In this document: positions 34,501 through 42,726 of the stretch, one piece after another | How the letters are laid out: every line of letters begins with the position of its first letter | How positions within the stretch are numbered: the first letter of the stretch is position 1 | NCBI RefSeq assembly: GCF_029227915.1 | Contig: NC_079885.1 | Span: forward strand, 19,665,001-19,729,000 | DNA: 64,000 nucleotides | From: Hydractinia symbiolongicarpus | Taxonomy: Eukaryota > Cnidaria > Hydrozoa > Anthoathecata > Hydractiniidae | Direction of reading: 5' to 3' | Program-made: the position numbers and the translations under genes | Notes under the pieces: model-generated | What the model saw: only the letters and a program-made list of their open reading frames with translations | Databases searched by the model: none | What the model was told of the DNA's origin: nothing

Positions 34501-36613
34501 TCGCTGTGCTGGTTGTTCGACGTCGTATTTGCTTTAGAAATGAAAAAGGTATGTGAAGGTGGTTCGTGGTTCGGAAGAACCGCGAAAATTTTGCATTTCG
34601 CGGGAAAAAACTTTCGCGGACCGATAATGAAGTATTAAAAACAATATAAAACAAAGGATGTGAATGTCGTATTTATTTTATCACAAAAAAATACTATATA
34701 ATATTCTTAGTCTATGACTATAATGTCTTCGCAATCTTCTCGTTGAGAAAAATGACAAAAATTATAGTTTTGCTTCTGTATCACTTTTGTTATAGTTTCT
34801 AAGCCTTTCCTCTCAACGCCATTTCTATAAACTCAGCTACTGAGTAGTTAAATACAATTAACATAAAAAGCATTCACTGGGAACTAAATTTACAAAAAAA
34901 TTTGCGGGAAAAAACTTTCGCAGACACACATTTTAGAAAATTTCGCGGAAGAAACTTTCGCGGAAAGGCCCCCAAAACCGCGAAACTTTCTTCCAGCGAA
35001 AGTTTATTCCTTTGAAGTATAAACTTTGCATATAAATTTTTTTTTGAAAAAACTTCTTATTATGGACGTTCATTGATAATGTCACAATATCTGCTATTAA
35101 CTTCCCTAATTTTCCACAGCCATTCAACTCATTATAAGAATAAGCTAACCGCATTTTTTAGACGTTTTAGTAAAATGCCAAATTGTAGATTGATGGCTAC
35201 CTAAAAAAACATTAAATTTCATATTTATATTATCTTACAGACAATTTAATTTGTTTTTATATCCTTTTTTAAAAAAACAGAAATTGCAAAAATTTTTCTT
35301 GCTGATTGTAGATAGGTTACTATGCATAGCCCTTCAGGAAATAGCCTTAGATATTGCACTTGGTCAATCAAGCTTAAAGAATGCCTCTAAGTGACTAAGC
35401 CGGAAATCAAATCAGCATTAAACGATAAGGACTAAGCTGCTGACTAAGAATGGGCAAGAAAAGGTAGGTATAAGGTATTAAAAAACCAATCTCTTGCAAT
35501 CTATCACCTTCCCAGTCTCTATATCGATCAATAGATTCCTGGAATGGACTGCATCTTCTTCATACTGTACTGCCTCGAGTTTCCAGATGGTTCAATTTCC
35601 TAGCAGTGTTCACAATATGGAACTCTTGTCTGCATCAAGGCATAATTTTTCTACACATCTTTTTGTACACACGTTCTTGATATCCATTGATATTCAAATA
35701 TGCCACTTTTATTAAAATTCTCCAAGGTAATACAGTTAACTATATCACTCTTTTTAATTGCAAAGCAAAAGTCACTTAGAACCAGCTGCTTATTCGTTTT
35801 ATATGGTTGGTTGCAAACAACTTAAAGACAGCTCCTGTTACCATCGCCAAAGTCACTATGACAACTAATGCTATGTTTTCGACCCCTCCTTCCTCCTATT
35901 TACATTCGTAATACGTTTGCGGGTGCGTTCTTTTTTCATGGATGTACTCAATCACAAGCCTTCTGGGATAGTCTCTTCTTTTAAAAGTTGGTACTTACAT
36001 TTTCTTCCCCTTGTTTAATTTTGCTGAAGATGTATGAATTCTTCTTAACAACCTCGGAAGAGAGTGCGTAGAAGGTTTGTTCCCCAACCTTTTACCGGCT
36101 TTGTTGCACACGTTTTGTTTTGACATTTGGATCAACTTCAAGTTTTCAGGTGTTGTTGTCCTCATCGTCTTCTAAAATACACATTCCTTGCATATCGTAT
36201 TTGTTATCAATTTTGTTTTGATGTGTTTTGAAATCCAGGTATTCGTGGATTTGCTGCAACTATAACTCTTCTGTATCTCTGGGAATACTTATAAATTCAT
36301 ACCGGATGGTGTTGATAGGAATTCGTTAGCAACAAAGGAAAAGAAAATTTCGGAAACCATAATTGTTATTTTTATTTTTATTGGCCAATTTGAAGATTTC
36401 CACTAACAACAGTTACTCTCGTCCCACTTAAGATTTTGTGCAGGAAGAGCCTACATACATCCTATGTTCAGTCTGCTACGTTTCTACAAACAACACAGCT
36501 AGCCTATTTTTTATTGTCTTTTAGAAAAACCGTTAGAACCCTACGCTAGCTGCTATGCTACGAACCCGTATGACATTCAGAAAGCAGAACTGTTTGCTCT
36601 ACCACCTCGTTAA
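22535..36613 (+). CDS. Frizzled-CRD + kringle + transmembrane protein (ROR-like ectodomain, no kinase), in-frame TGA
   Basis: Exons 22535-22610, 31242-31275, 31614-31801, 32153-32536, 33283-33543, 34426-34548, 36525-36613. All introns are GT-AG and all phases agree, giving 1,155 nt. Exon 1 encodes a signal peptide (MFRRAVCYCFLFLIS). Exons 3-4 encode a cysteine-rich domain with the Frizzled/ROR pattern (CVKYN...MCRHWIPGC...MCRETCEKL). Exon 5 encodes a kringle (CYHGNGLFYNG...HCRNP...CYTD...WEYC). Exon 6 holds one helix (YLMTSLALLVLVLFAVLVV) followed by RRR. The last exon adds 29 residues and stops, with AATAAA at 36764. Wnt-binding ROR receptors have Ig-Fz-kringle-TM-kinase; here Ig and kinase are absent. 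At 33478-33480 the codon is TGA where kringles have the conserved Trp of PWCYT, so this allele would encode a truncated soluble CRD unless the stop is an error or is read through. Confidence 0.82.
23519..23645 (+). repeat. terminal repeat, copy 1 left end
   Basis: Shares GCATATCAAGG, a TCCCTA block and the 15-mer CAACGCATGCGCAGT, in the same order, with 42611-42726. In copy 1 it precedes the polymerase; in copy 2 it precedes genes from the other end. That is what terminal inverted repeats of one element would give. Confidence 0.6.
23684..26660 (+). pseudogene. protein-primed family B DNA polymerase, broken (element copy 1)
   Basis: Family B polymerases of this type replicate the element from its ends using a terminal protein primer. 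The N-terminus from 23684 has a SAP/Rho-N-like helix pair (YTVKQLRDIANSRGLTGYYK). Recognisable parts: the GSSYIQSPKWM block, a zinc-binding segment, an HNH-like remnant with DHCHYTGK, the exonuclease-side FHNLSGYDAHLFIREL, the fingers motif KLMNFSVFGK and the palm motif YMDTDSF. Damage: a frame change plus missing segment near 24366-24391, frame changes near 24910, 25055 and 25110, a large internal loss near 25440-25500 that removes the later exonuclease and first palm motifs, and an in-frame TAG at 26370. The C-terminal part continues in frame to about 26570. Confidence 0.85.
26679..27086 (+). CDS. small element protein, N-terminal hydrophobic segment
   Basis: 135 codons from an ATG just after the polymerase remnant. 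The first ~25 residues are hydrophobic (CTAILLPYAMIAFILF); the rest is charged and helical (DKASEEAIDKVHTEYVQRELQEKWEK). Not recognised. The second ATG, at about 26766, would give a soluble version. It is one of the few unbroken frames in the element. Confidence 0.45.
   Translation: MEVWLCTAILLPYAMIAFILFRYRRLLIKMSDISQVFDNASAEYENIKKPIDKHHVVKEAIRKGKGHLLPKKCTEGSVDKASEEAIDKVHTEYVQRELQEKWEKTAKALSTHVVSLYASMIGNSIDSVDELRMDI
27258..27524 (+). pseudogene. small Lys-rich membrane protein of the element, one in-frame stop
   Basis: The frame reads a basic N-terminus with GKRLSEWNRKNKAN, a TGA at about 27369, then a Ser/Thr linker and one membrane helix (LYGIGTLVVLAIGVGVWYKF) before TAG. A basic SEWNR-type motif followed by a tail helix recurs in cnidarian Polinton-like elements as far as I recall; the function is unknown. 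Confidence 0.5.
27804..28560 (-). pseudogene. conserved element protein (LDYWN motif), frameshifted
   Basis: Starts at ATG 28560 (MNIYSHNPKVKYKSNRGEWP), changes frame near 28400, then runs LDDPVQLRWAGQALDYWN and a long region to 27804, with an overlapping frame possibly carrying the true C-terminus and a hydrophobic tail to about 27630. I recognise it as a protein that recurs in cnidarian elements of this type but know no function. It faces the genes on either side. Confidence 0.5.
28581..29247 (+). pseudogene. virion-like element protein, frameshifted
   Basis: Frame 1 from ATG 28581 (MKQLYITDMETP) ends at a TAG near 28728. Similarity then hops frames: NGLYKIEDIATIVNSQ from about 28763 and LPYDPTKKYFTNGD from about 28918, reaching the stop at 29247 after NVSFTALTMHILIE. 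The pattern of a short N-terminal strand, IALKSI, and a late RLRFMLTD segment resembles minor structural proteins of Polinton-like viruses; that role is inference. Its last ~30 codons also occur in copy 2 at 44850-44945 (minus). Confidence 0.5.
29248..29909 (+). pseudogene. coiled-coil/hydrophobic-core element protein, frameshifted
   Basis: Begins at ATG 29248, one base after the preceding stop. An amphipathic helical N-terminus (YRLKKIEDIEKYLRVEIEER) leads to a Gly-rich hydrophobic hairpin (GLLGISLITSGLGIGAMTSG). A frame change near 29530 follows, then a helical C-terminal half (RLLAEAKLNSIVDLISKAM). The last segment needs another frame change near 29800. The same protein is encoded in copy 2 at 44848-44201. 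Looks membrane-active or structural; function unknown. Confidence 0.6.
29942..29975. terminator. AT-rich palindrome between convergent element genes, copy 1
   Basis: ATATTTTATAGG and CCTATAAAATAT form a perfect 12-bp stem around a 10-nt loop. It sits between the plus-strand gene ending at 29909 and the minus-strand gene ending near 30060. The equivalent palindrome is kept in copy 2 (44136-44167). A bidirectional 3'-end signal is inferred. Confidence 0.45.
30060..30572 (-). pseudogene. element protein of unknown function (PKIWSPHGV family), broken
   Basis: Homologous to copy 2 at 43595-44089. Pieces in order: ELVNPKLFYSFADTF, a TAA near 30502, then SGPIPANGDKDQRYIVGYY...IWSPHGV, loss of frame near 30275 beside a small GAGGAGTTGATATCT duplication, then DRYVNAKPKYY...YGMPVPYDE to about 30060. 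I recall proteins of this shape in cnidarian viral-like elements but can assign no role. Confidence 0.5.
30569..30781 (-). CDS. small zinc-ribbon-like protein (element copy 1)
   Basis: 70 residues from ATG 30781. Four paired cysteine motifs, CNDCERVLDQYVRCTCG and MLCCYCYQDH...CVC, suggest two zinc knuckles. It is intact here; in copy 2 (43389-43574) the ATG has become GTG. A nucleic-acid-binding or regulatory role is inferred from the zinc pattern. Confidence 0.55.
   Translation of the reverse strand: MEHCNDCERVLDQYVRCTCGRRFVVKGKMLCCYCYQDHITYNGGGCVCTMTCNSQQSFEIYNNQDATILK
30783..30992 (-). CDS. small Cys-motif membrane protein (element copy 1)
   Basis: 69 residues: MCVSCKTK, one hydrophobic helix (FIAGIGISLALIALALAL), then a helical charged tail (RVNEWMRHSRLLREHLNDLE). 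The stop abuts the next gene's ATG. In copy 2 (43241-43369) the two ends are conserved but the helix is missing. Confidence 0.5.
   Translation of the reverse strand: MCVSCKTKLIIFWKCGLFIAGIGISLALIALALALEKSEERVNEWMRHSRLLREHLNDLEDDRPCNCDK
31011..31241. other. remaining part of intron 1, right of the element
   Basis: AT-rich intron sequence; no copy of the element's terminal repeat is visible, so the exact right boundary is uncertain. Confidence 0.35.
34590..35005. repeat. cluster of TTTCGCGG(G)AA-type motifs in an intron
   Basis: CGCGGGAAAAAACTTTCGCGGA at 34600-34621 is nearly repeated at 34901-34923, and related short motifs (CGCGGAAGAAACTTTCGCGG, CCGCGAAACTTTC) follow in both orientations to 35005. 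The facing GCGGGAAA/TTTCGCGG arms look like ends of a decayed MITE of about 400 bp. Confidence 0.4.
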
Positions 36614-36763
36614 TTTAATGGAACGAACGACACTGCTGCAGATGCGTTTCATTTATACCGACAATACAAAATCTATTCATACTTCATTAAGTCACTGGTT
36701 GTTGATTGGTTAAAATTATCACGAGCGTGCGACTTATAACAAGGGTGGGTTATTGGGCTGGGG

Positions 36764-36769
36764 ACTAAA
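36764..36769 (+). promoter_or_regulatory. polyadenylation signal, Fz-kringle gene
   Basis: An AATAAA within CTAAATAAATC about 150 nt past the TAA at 36613 supports 36525-36613 as the terminal exon. Confidence 0.5.
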
Positions 36770-37470
36770 TAAATCAATTTGAAAGACAATTAAATATTTT
36801 TACTCTGAAAAGTAATAACTTACTAAAAATGTATATTATATTAAAAGAAAAATTCAAACCACAATTAGATCCAAAGGGTTAACTCTTTGAAACGGGTAAT
36901 TTTTTAATTAGATGTAATGTTTTCGCTTGGTAGCTGTTTTTTAATTATTATTATATTATTATTATTATATTATTAGGTTTAGTTTAAGGTAATCCACAAT
37001 GTACATCAATGGATCGATTCTGTAGATGTAAATAACCGTGTAAGAAGCTAAAAATATATACATAAGTGTACCATAAAAAAGTTTTTCTGCCTAGCTATAA
37101 ACCATTAATATTTATTATTTGCGTGTAATTTTGGATAATCTTTTGGTCACCTTTACTTGTCGCCATGTTGTCATGCTTACACTGTGGCTACATGTGACAT
37201 GTAGCACTGTGTTGGTCCAATTAAACATCATAAAAGTCATCCGGCATAGATAGATCGCATAACATTTGTAATTCCCCTTGTTGTTACCTACCACATCCCA
37301 ATGTATTGTAAAAACAATTAAATCAAAATTTTTGGAAAAAAATACTCAATACTCTGAGATAAAATAAGGTACTTGCAATATAAAGCTCTGGTTAAAATCT
37401 TTCAAGGAAATGTAGTTCGCAAACATCCAGATTGTTAAAGAGAAAAATAAAGGAGCGTTTTCATTTGACT
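36770..37470. other. intergenic, nothing recognised
   Basis: 3' flank of the Fz-kringle gene; includes an ATT/TATT microsatellite at 36945-36976. Confidence 0.4.
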
Positions 37471-38095
37471 GCTTCAAATTTTTTTTTGGGCCTTGTTAGC
37501 ATGATATCGCCGCCAAAGTTCAGACCCCCTTCCCCCTCCTAGTTAACGGATTCTCGTAAAAACGTAAGCCTAATGATATTTCATTAGGGGTCACACTAAA
37601 ACTCAATTTGCTATACAAAAATTGTCCAATGGATGTTGTTCGGTTAGTGGGTAAAAATAATGACCAATTTCGCATGGCAATGTGTCACAATCATCTGAGA
37701 AAAATCGCAAATACTAACGATAATTATCAAAACAAAGTTCGTTCTAGCCCACCACTACTAAGCCACCATCTTTCTAAATTTTTTGCTGATTTCGCAATTT
37801 CGCAGTCAAACATTGAGAAAAAAAGACTGCAGTCCTCACCACTTCCAAGCTGTCCCCTACTACAATGTAAAGTAAAAGCGCAGGGCCCTGAATTGGGTTT
37901 TCGGGTCTGTGTTTTTTGTACAAAAAAGTTAATCAAAATAATAACGAAAGGGAGCAAGAGGCGTACTTTGCGACGACGAAGAATTTTCAAGCTACAAACA
38001 AAATTTCTCACTCCTTACGGGATCTTTTTTTTTAATTTTTGCCCTCCCTTGGCGGCTATATCCCACTAAGCCCAAAAAATTTTTTTGAAGCCCCT
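37471..38095. mobile_element. MITE 1 with ~60-bp inverted ends
   Basis: The left end (TTGGGCC...GATATCGCCGCC) is matched inverted at the right end (GGCGGCTATATCCCACTAAG...GAAGCCCCT). The interior shares AAAATCGCAAATA, GATAATTATCA and AAAGCGCAGGGCC with the element at 38388-38823, so both belong to one family. An open frame running through it is incidental. Confidence 0.6.
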
Positions 38096-38387
38096 TTAGT
38101 ATAAAAATGTGTGGTCCCATATAATATTACACGCATATTGCGGGCCTGGAATTTTAGCGGAAACAATGGTTCCGTTACCATGATGTTTCCGCGAACCAAT
38201 AATGACGGGTAACGATAAATCGTTTCCATTAACAAATGTGTAAAACGCAAAATGTCAACAATATTTTAGACCTTTTTCATGTTTACATTTTTACGTAAAA
38301 TGCCACAGGGGTCCCAAAACATGGGAAGTCAAAATATGTTGGAAACTCACACGGTAAAGTTATGCTGTCACATCAATATACATATTA

Positions 38388-38823
38388 AGGGGCTTTCAAA
38401 AATTTATTTCGGGCTCCGTTAGTGGGATATCGCCGCTAAGATTCTGACCCCATCTCTCCTATTAGTTAGCGGATTCTTAAAAAAACTCTAAAAATCGCAA
38501 ATATTACGATAATTATCACAATAAAGTTCCGTTCGAAATTTCGCAGTAAAAATATCTTAAAAACAGGTTGGCCCCTGCTACAACGGATGGTAAAAGCGCA
38601 GGGCCATCAATCATAGTTTCGGGTCTGTGTTTTGTGGATAAAAGTTATCGGAGTTGTGATGACAAAAGGGAACATGCTCGCGACGAAGAAGAATTTTCAA
38701 CGAACGAACAAATTTTTGAAATTTCCCAATCCTTAGCGGATTTCTTTTTCACACTTCAGACCCCCTTCCCCCTTAGCGGCGATATCCCGCTAACGGGCCT
38801 GAAATAAATTTTCAAAAGCCCCT
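38388..38823. mobile_element. MITE 2, same family, ~65-bp inverted ends
   Basis: AGGGGCTTTCAAAAATTTAT at the left and its near reverse complement at the right are followed inward by GATATCGCCGCTAAG and its complement. 436 bp, no transposase. No clear target duplication. Confidence 0.7.
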
Positions 38824-39052
38824 AAAAACCTTCTATAAATCCAAATTTTTAACTGTTTAAAGAAGTTTCAAGCTCCAAACAACATGCTTCCTGTCTGGTC
38901 AAGAACTAAACACCGAAACAGACCATCAGTCTCCAGCTACTGCGTGCATCTTTTGGTCTGCCATCGGCGCGCCCCTTAAAATAAAAATCGAGCTGTTTGT
39001 AAACAAAAGGCGTCGCCGTGAAAAAGGTCTGTAGTATTAGTAGACAAATTTC
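38824..39052. other. intergenic, 5' of small ORF
   Basis: Nothing recognised. Confidence 0.3.
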
Positions 39053-39102
39053 CAGGCCTGCTAGGCAAGAGTATTTACAGGCCTGCTAGGCAGGAGTATT
39101 TA
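39053..39102 (+). repeat. 25-bp direct repeat (x2) in a likely promoter
   Basis: CAGGCCTGCTAGGCA-[A/G]-GAGTATTTA occurs twice head to tail. The second copy runs into TATTTATA (39097-39104), a plausible TATA box 48 nt before the ATG at 39152. Confidence 0.55.
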
Positions 39103-39151
39103 TACAAACTTTCAAAATAAAGTCCTTGGCAAATATTTGTTTGCATTCACC

Positions 39152-39544
39152 ATGGACATACCACAAACAAAGTTGGAAGTAAGTATGGCGGAAAGATTTG
39201 TCCTGTATTTCTACTTGCTCTGGCTGGTTTTGCTGTTGTCAGGTTGTGTTGCTGTCACTGTACTCCACAACTGTCACACACAAGATAATTCTTACCCGTC
39301 AATATTTGCGATAACAGATTCGTTATTTCCGCAAATCGAAAAAAATGTAACTTCCGATGGATCTAGATATGTACTGTGGTCTAAACAACGATTACGATGC
39401 AATGCAGCAGGCTTGCAAAAAGCTTTTAAAACTGAACCAAGCCAAAAGGAATTGCCACGTCATAAAGCCTTTTCTACAGTTAACAAAATACTGATCAGCA
39501 TCTCATTGAATGAAACTTGTATATATTTCCAAAATCCTACATAA
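39152..39544 (+). CDS. small secreted or type II membrane protein, unrecognised
   Basis: 130 codons from an ATG in strong Kozak context (CACCATGG). A hydrophobic segment at residues ~20-40 (FVLYFYLLWLVLLLSGCVAV) would serve as signal peptide or anchor; four Cys follow and the remainder is polar. A TATA-like box and a duplicated 25-bp motif lie just upstream. No family recognised, no introns seen; a first exon with downstream splicing cannot be excluded. Confidence 0.4.
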   Translation: MDIPQTKLEVSMAERFVLYFYLLWLVLLLSGCVAVTVLHNCHTQDNSYPSIFAITDSLFPQIEKNVTSDGSRYVLWSKQRLRCNAAGLQKAFKTEPSQKELPRHKAFSTVNKILISISLNETCIYFQNPT

Positions 39545-40300
39545 ATTGAAAAACGCACATTTATACCTATTAAAATGTTGATTTGTACTGCAAAAAGTAA
39601 GAAAAAAACTATACTTGTATTTTCATAACACAACCTTCAATAGTTTCAACTAGTCCTCGTTTTGTTTACATATCCACGAATCCGGAACCCCGCTCGGGTT
39701 TCTGAAAGTCTCGAAAAACTGTGACATTTTGCTACGCACACAGATGTGAAGCTCCTTTAAAACAATTTCCTACGCTATCGCTGCGGAAATTGAACAATTC
39801 ATCAACATGGAGAAAAAATAACCTAGGCACAGCATACACTACGTTCTCTACATGTAAAAAAAGAAAGAAATTGGTGTCTAATTGAACCTCTTACCCAAGA
39901 GAGATTATTATACGTTAATACACATCCTCGTAGAAGGGCAGGCAAGAAAAAGAAAAACGACTGATAAAGTATGATATAGCAATTTAAAAGTATATCGATT
40001 TTTAAAAGGATCTAGATCTTTGTGATGATCACATTAAAGATGTAATTTGTTCAAACGCAGTTTCAGGTTGTAATTTTGTTTTATGCACACAGGTGAATTC
40101 CTTATAATTAGATACATTTTTATTAGAAACATAACTTTCTTTTAACACAGCCTGACAAAAGTCTAATACAGTAATTACAAAGAAATTTGACAGTCAGTTG
40201 CGTCTATATCTATGTCATATGCCACACCCTACCGATCATCACAATCAATTACCATACCGTTGCAACTCTTCGCAATTCTCAGTGTGTGAAGTACATGCAG
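39545..40300. other. intergenic, nothing recognised
   Basis: No supported gene. ACCATACCG-type repeat motifs begin near 40230. Confidence 0.35.
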
Positions 40301-40504
40301 GGCCAAATGCAACCTGAACAAGGTGCAAGGCTAAATTCAACGCGAACAAGTTCTATTACTTTTGCAGCATTATGCTGATTATTAATGGTGCAGTTGTAGG
40401 TGAAAGGTGAAGGGTTATATAACACAGCCTATTAAGGTCTGTGATTGTTACATTAACCATGGATATGTTTGATATCCAGTTGCATATCTATTTCATCCGT
40501 ACCA

Positions 40505-40712
40505 TACTGATTATCATACCACAATTACCATACCGTTTTGACTTATCGCAATCAACATATCGTCTGAACCCTACCTATCATCATACGACAATTACCATAC
40601 CGTTTTGACTTACTGCAACCAACATATCGTCTGTATCCTACCGATCATCATACCACATTTACCACACCGTTTTGACTATCACAATGAACATATCGGTTGT
40701 GCACTACCGATC
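40505..40712. repeat. ~67-bp tandem repeat, three diverged copies
   Basis: Each copy reads ATCATCATAC-ACAATTACCATACCG-TTTTGACTT-CAACATATCG and ends CCTACC or CACTACC; the middle copy is 67 bp. Confidence 0.65.
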
Positions 40713-40815
40713 AAATGCAACCTGAACAAGGTGCACATGCAACCTGAACAAGGTGCATTAACACTACAGCATTGTGCTGAATAATAATAGCGTTGTAGGC
40801 CAAATACAAACTTAA

Positions 40816-41744
40816 CCCTATTTGGTATGGGGGGGGGGCATAAAGTGCCCGCAGCACTTTCAAAGTCTAATAACTTTTTAAATACTGAATGTAATTACCT
40901 GAAATTTTGTGACTTTTCCAACTTTTAATGGACTTTCTGAAAATACAAAAAAACATTTCCAAAAATTGTTCTGTCAATGTCACTTTGTTTTTTTTGACAG
41001 GTGGTCATATCAACTTCTTTAATGTAGTGCTAAAAATAAATGCTTTATAAACTAACCAGTTGTATGAATATGTGATTATGTCTGTGATAGTGACAAAAAG
41101 TCATCATACTATATTGACATGCATACTGTGTAATTTACAGACCAGAATATTGGTAATGTACAGACCAGAATGTTTGTAATTACCTATTTCTCTACTTCTA
41201 TTGTCACATGATAACGTCATAGGTCATTTTGTTCCATGTCAATCCAAATTGTCCTTATTGAGTAGCTACTGACGTATGTGCTAATAGATATACTAAGTTT
41301 TATTCCATGACAGCTACTAACACTAAGTCTTTCACATATAGATTTTTGAAAAAAGTTCTTGAAGATTTGGTTTGTAATCGATTTCCATTTTCTCGTTAGA
41401 GAAGTCCTTTGTCTTTATACCACCTGTTAATGTTCCTAATAATATCAGACATTCTTATATTACTTTTTAATGACTAGTACTGTTAATAGTTTTAAAAAAG
41501 ATAAAGAAACGAGAATTTCCAAGAAAGACACATTTTCTTCAACCATTGTCTCATTATGACGTCATCACATCCTGTGATGACATGTCAATTTAAATATTTT
41601 GTCACTAATTAAGTCACAACATATTGATGCTTCTTTGTGCCAAGTTTCATCACTTAAAACCAAACTGAACAAAAGTTACAGCCCGCGGGCACTTTATGCC
41701 CCCCCCATACTTACTTGGGTCAAAAAAGCCCATACCAAATAGGG
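40816..41744. mobile_element. piggyBac-type MITE flanked by TTAA
   Basis: 929 bp, bounded on both sides by TTAA (40812-40815 and 41745-41748). Its ends are inverted: CCCTATTTGGTATGG at the left, complement at the right. Further inward the pair GGGGGGGCATAAAGTGCCCGC is also inverted, but the right arm has about 26 extra bases between the two blocks. TTAA duplication and CCC-start ends are the piggyBac hallmark. There is no transposase frame, so it is non-autonomous. Confidence 0.75.
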
Positions 41745-41860
41745 TTAACGAAGTTACTTAAGATTACAGCATTGAGCTGATAATTAAGGGCGTTGTATAC
41801 CAATTGCAACCTGAACAAGGTGCATTACAGTATTAAGCTGATTGCACAATGTTTTCTTCG

Positions 41861-42610
41861 AAGCAACTTAGGATTTTGGTCAAATCTCGAATTATTATTT
41901 AGCTAACATCTGGGTCTAATGTTTCTTAATGGTTTCTTAATTTTATTCAACTAATTTTTGTAAATATATATATAAACAGAAAAAAAAAAAAAGAAACGAA
42001 GTCATTTTTTTGTTAAGGTCTGTTCTTTAGTTAAATTTTTTATTTGTTAATGATACATATCGTATTAACCGGAAGCGCGTCTCCCCTTGAATTAGTGATC
42101 CCTTTTTACCGTGATATGTATTTAAAAATCGCATGCCTCGAATGAGAGCTCCTCTATTTTCTCAAAAGAGGCGAGACACAACTATTTTTCAAAATATAGT
42201 GGTATATTTCGGAATAAGGACCAATAGGAACGAAAACTCCTGCCATAGATGTAGTACTTTTTAATCTGTCCTACGTTTAGTTCTATTTTAGATCACTATG
42301 GCAAGCATTCATGTATGTATCTTGTTTTTGTCACTATCACGTCTCATTTTAAGTAGTTCTACTCACGCACGTCATACTTTCAAAGTCTTCTTTTGTTAAT
42401 TAACTTGTATTTTTTAATCCAAGAGGACATAACCTCTTTAGCTAGAGTAGGAAGGGAATATAACTACATTTTTTAAAAAAACACGGTCAAACTCTCATAA
42501 AAAATAAAATACACAAAAACGTTTGTGACGTCACAACTTTTTGTCACGCCTCATTGCACAAAAATCTATTGTTATGCATGACAAATCCCCATCATGCGGT
42601 GCTTAGTCAT
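41861..42610. other. intergenic, nothing recognised
   Basis: Left flank of Polinton copy 2; contains an A run at 41981-41993 only. Confidence 0.35.
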
Positions 42611-42726
42611 GCATATCAAGGTAAAGTCCCTAACATACAACAAATGAGCCCCCAACGCATGCGCAGTAAAGACGCGAACAACTGCGTTAGTTTTTTTGAC
42701 CTTCTGACAAAATAAAAAAAGAGAAG
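42611..42726 (+). repeat. terminal repeat, copy 2
   Basis: Matches the start of copy 1: GCATATCAAGG at the tip and CAACGCATGCGCAGT about 45 nt in. Confidence 0.6.

Larger units (their letters stand above)
40301..41860. repeat. diverged repeat field with GCAACCTGAACAAGGTGCA motif, split by a MITE
   Basis: The 19-mer GCAACCTGAACAAGGTGCA occurs at about 40309, 40717, 40737 and 41806. It is repeatedly near a block resembling ACAGCATT-TGCTGATTATTAA and GTTGTAGGCCAA. The field is interrupted by the TTAA-flanked element at 40816-41744. Confidence 0.5.

Noticed and set aside
34322-34654. 110-codon minus-strand frame
   Set aside because: Antisense to the transmembrane exon of the Fz-kringle gene, which has phase-consistent splice sites on the plus strand.
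37608-38069. 153-codon plus-strand frame
   Set aside because: Lies wholly inside MITE 1, is rich in basic residues from low-complexity DNA, and has no homologous frame in MITE 2.
34549-42600. Search for a tyrosine kinase downstream of the Fz-kringle-TM exons
   Set aside because: I looked for glycine-loop, HRD and DFG-like blocks on the plus strand up to 42.6 kb and saw none; the exon at 36525 ends in a stop with a nearby poly(A) signal.
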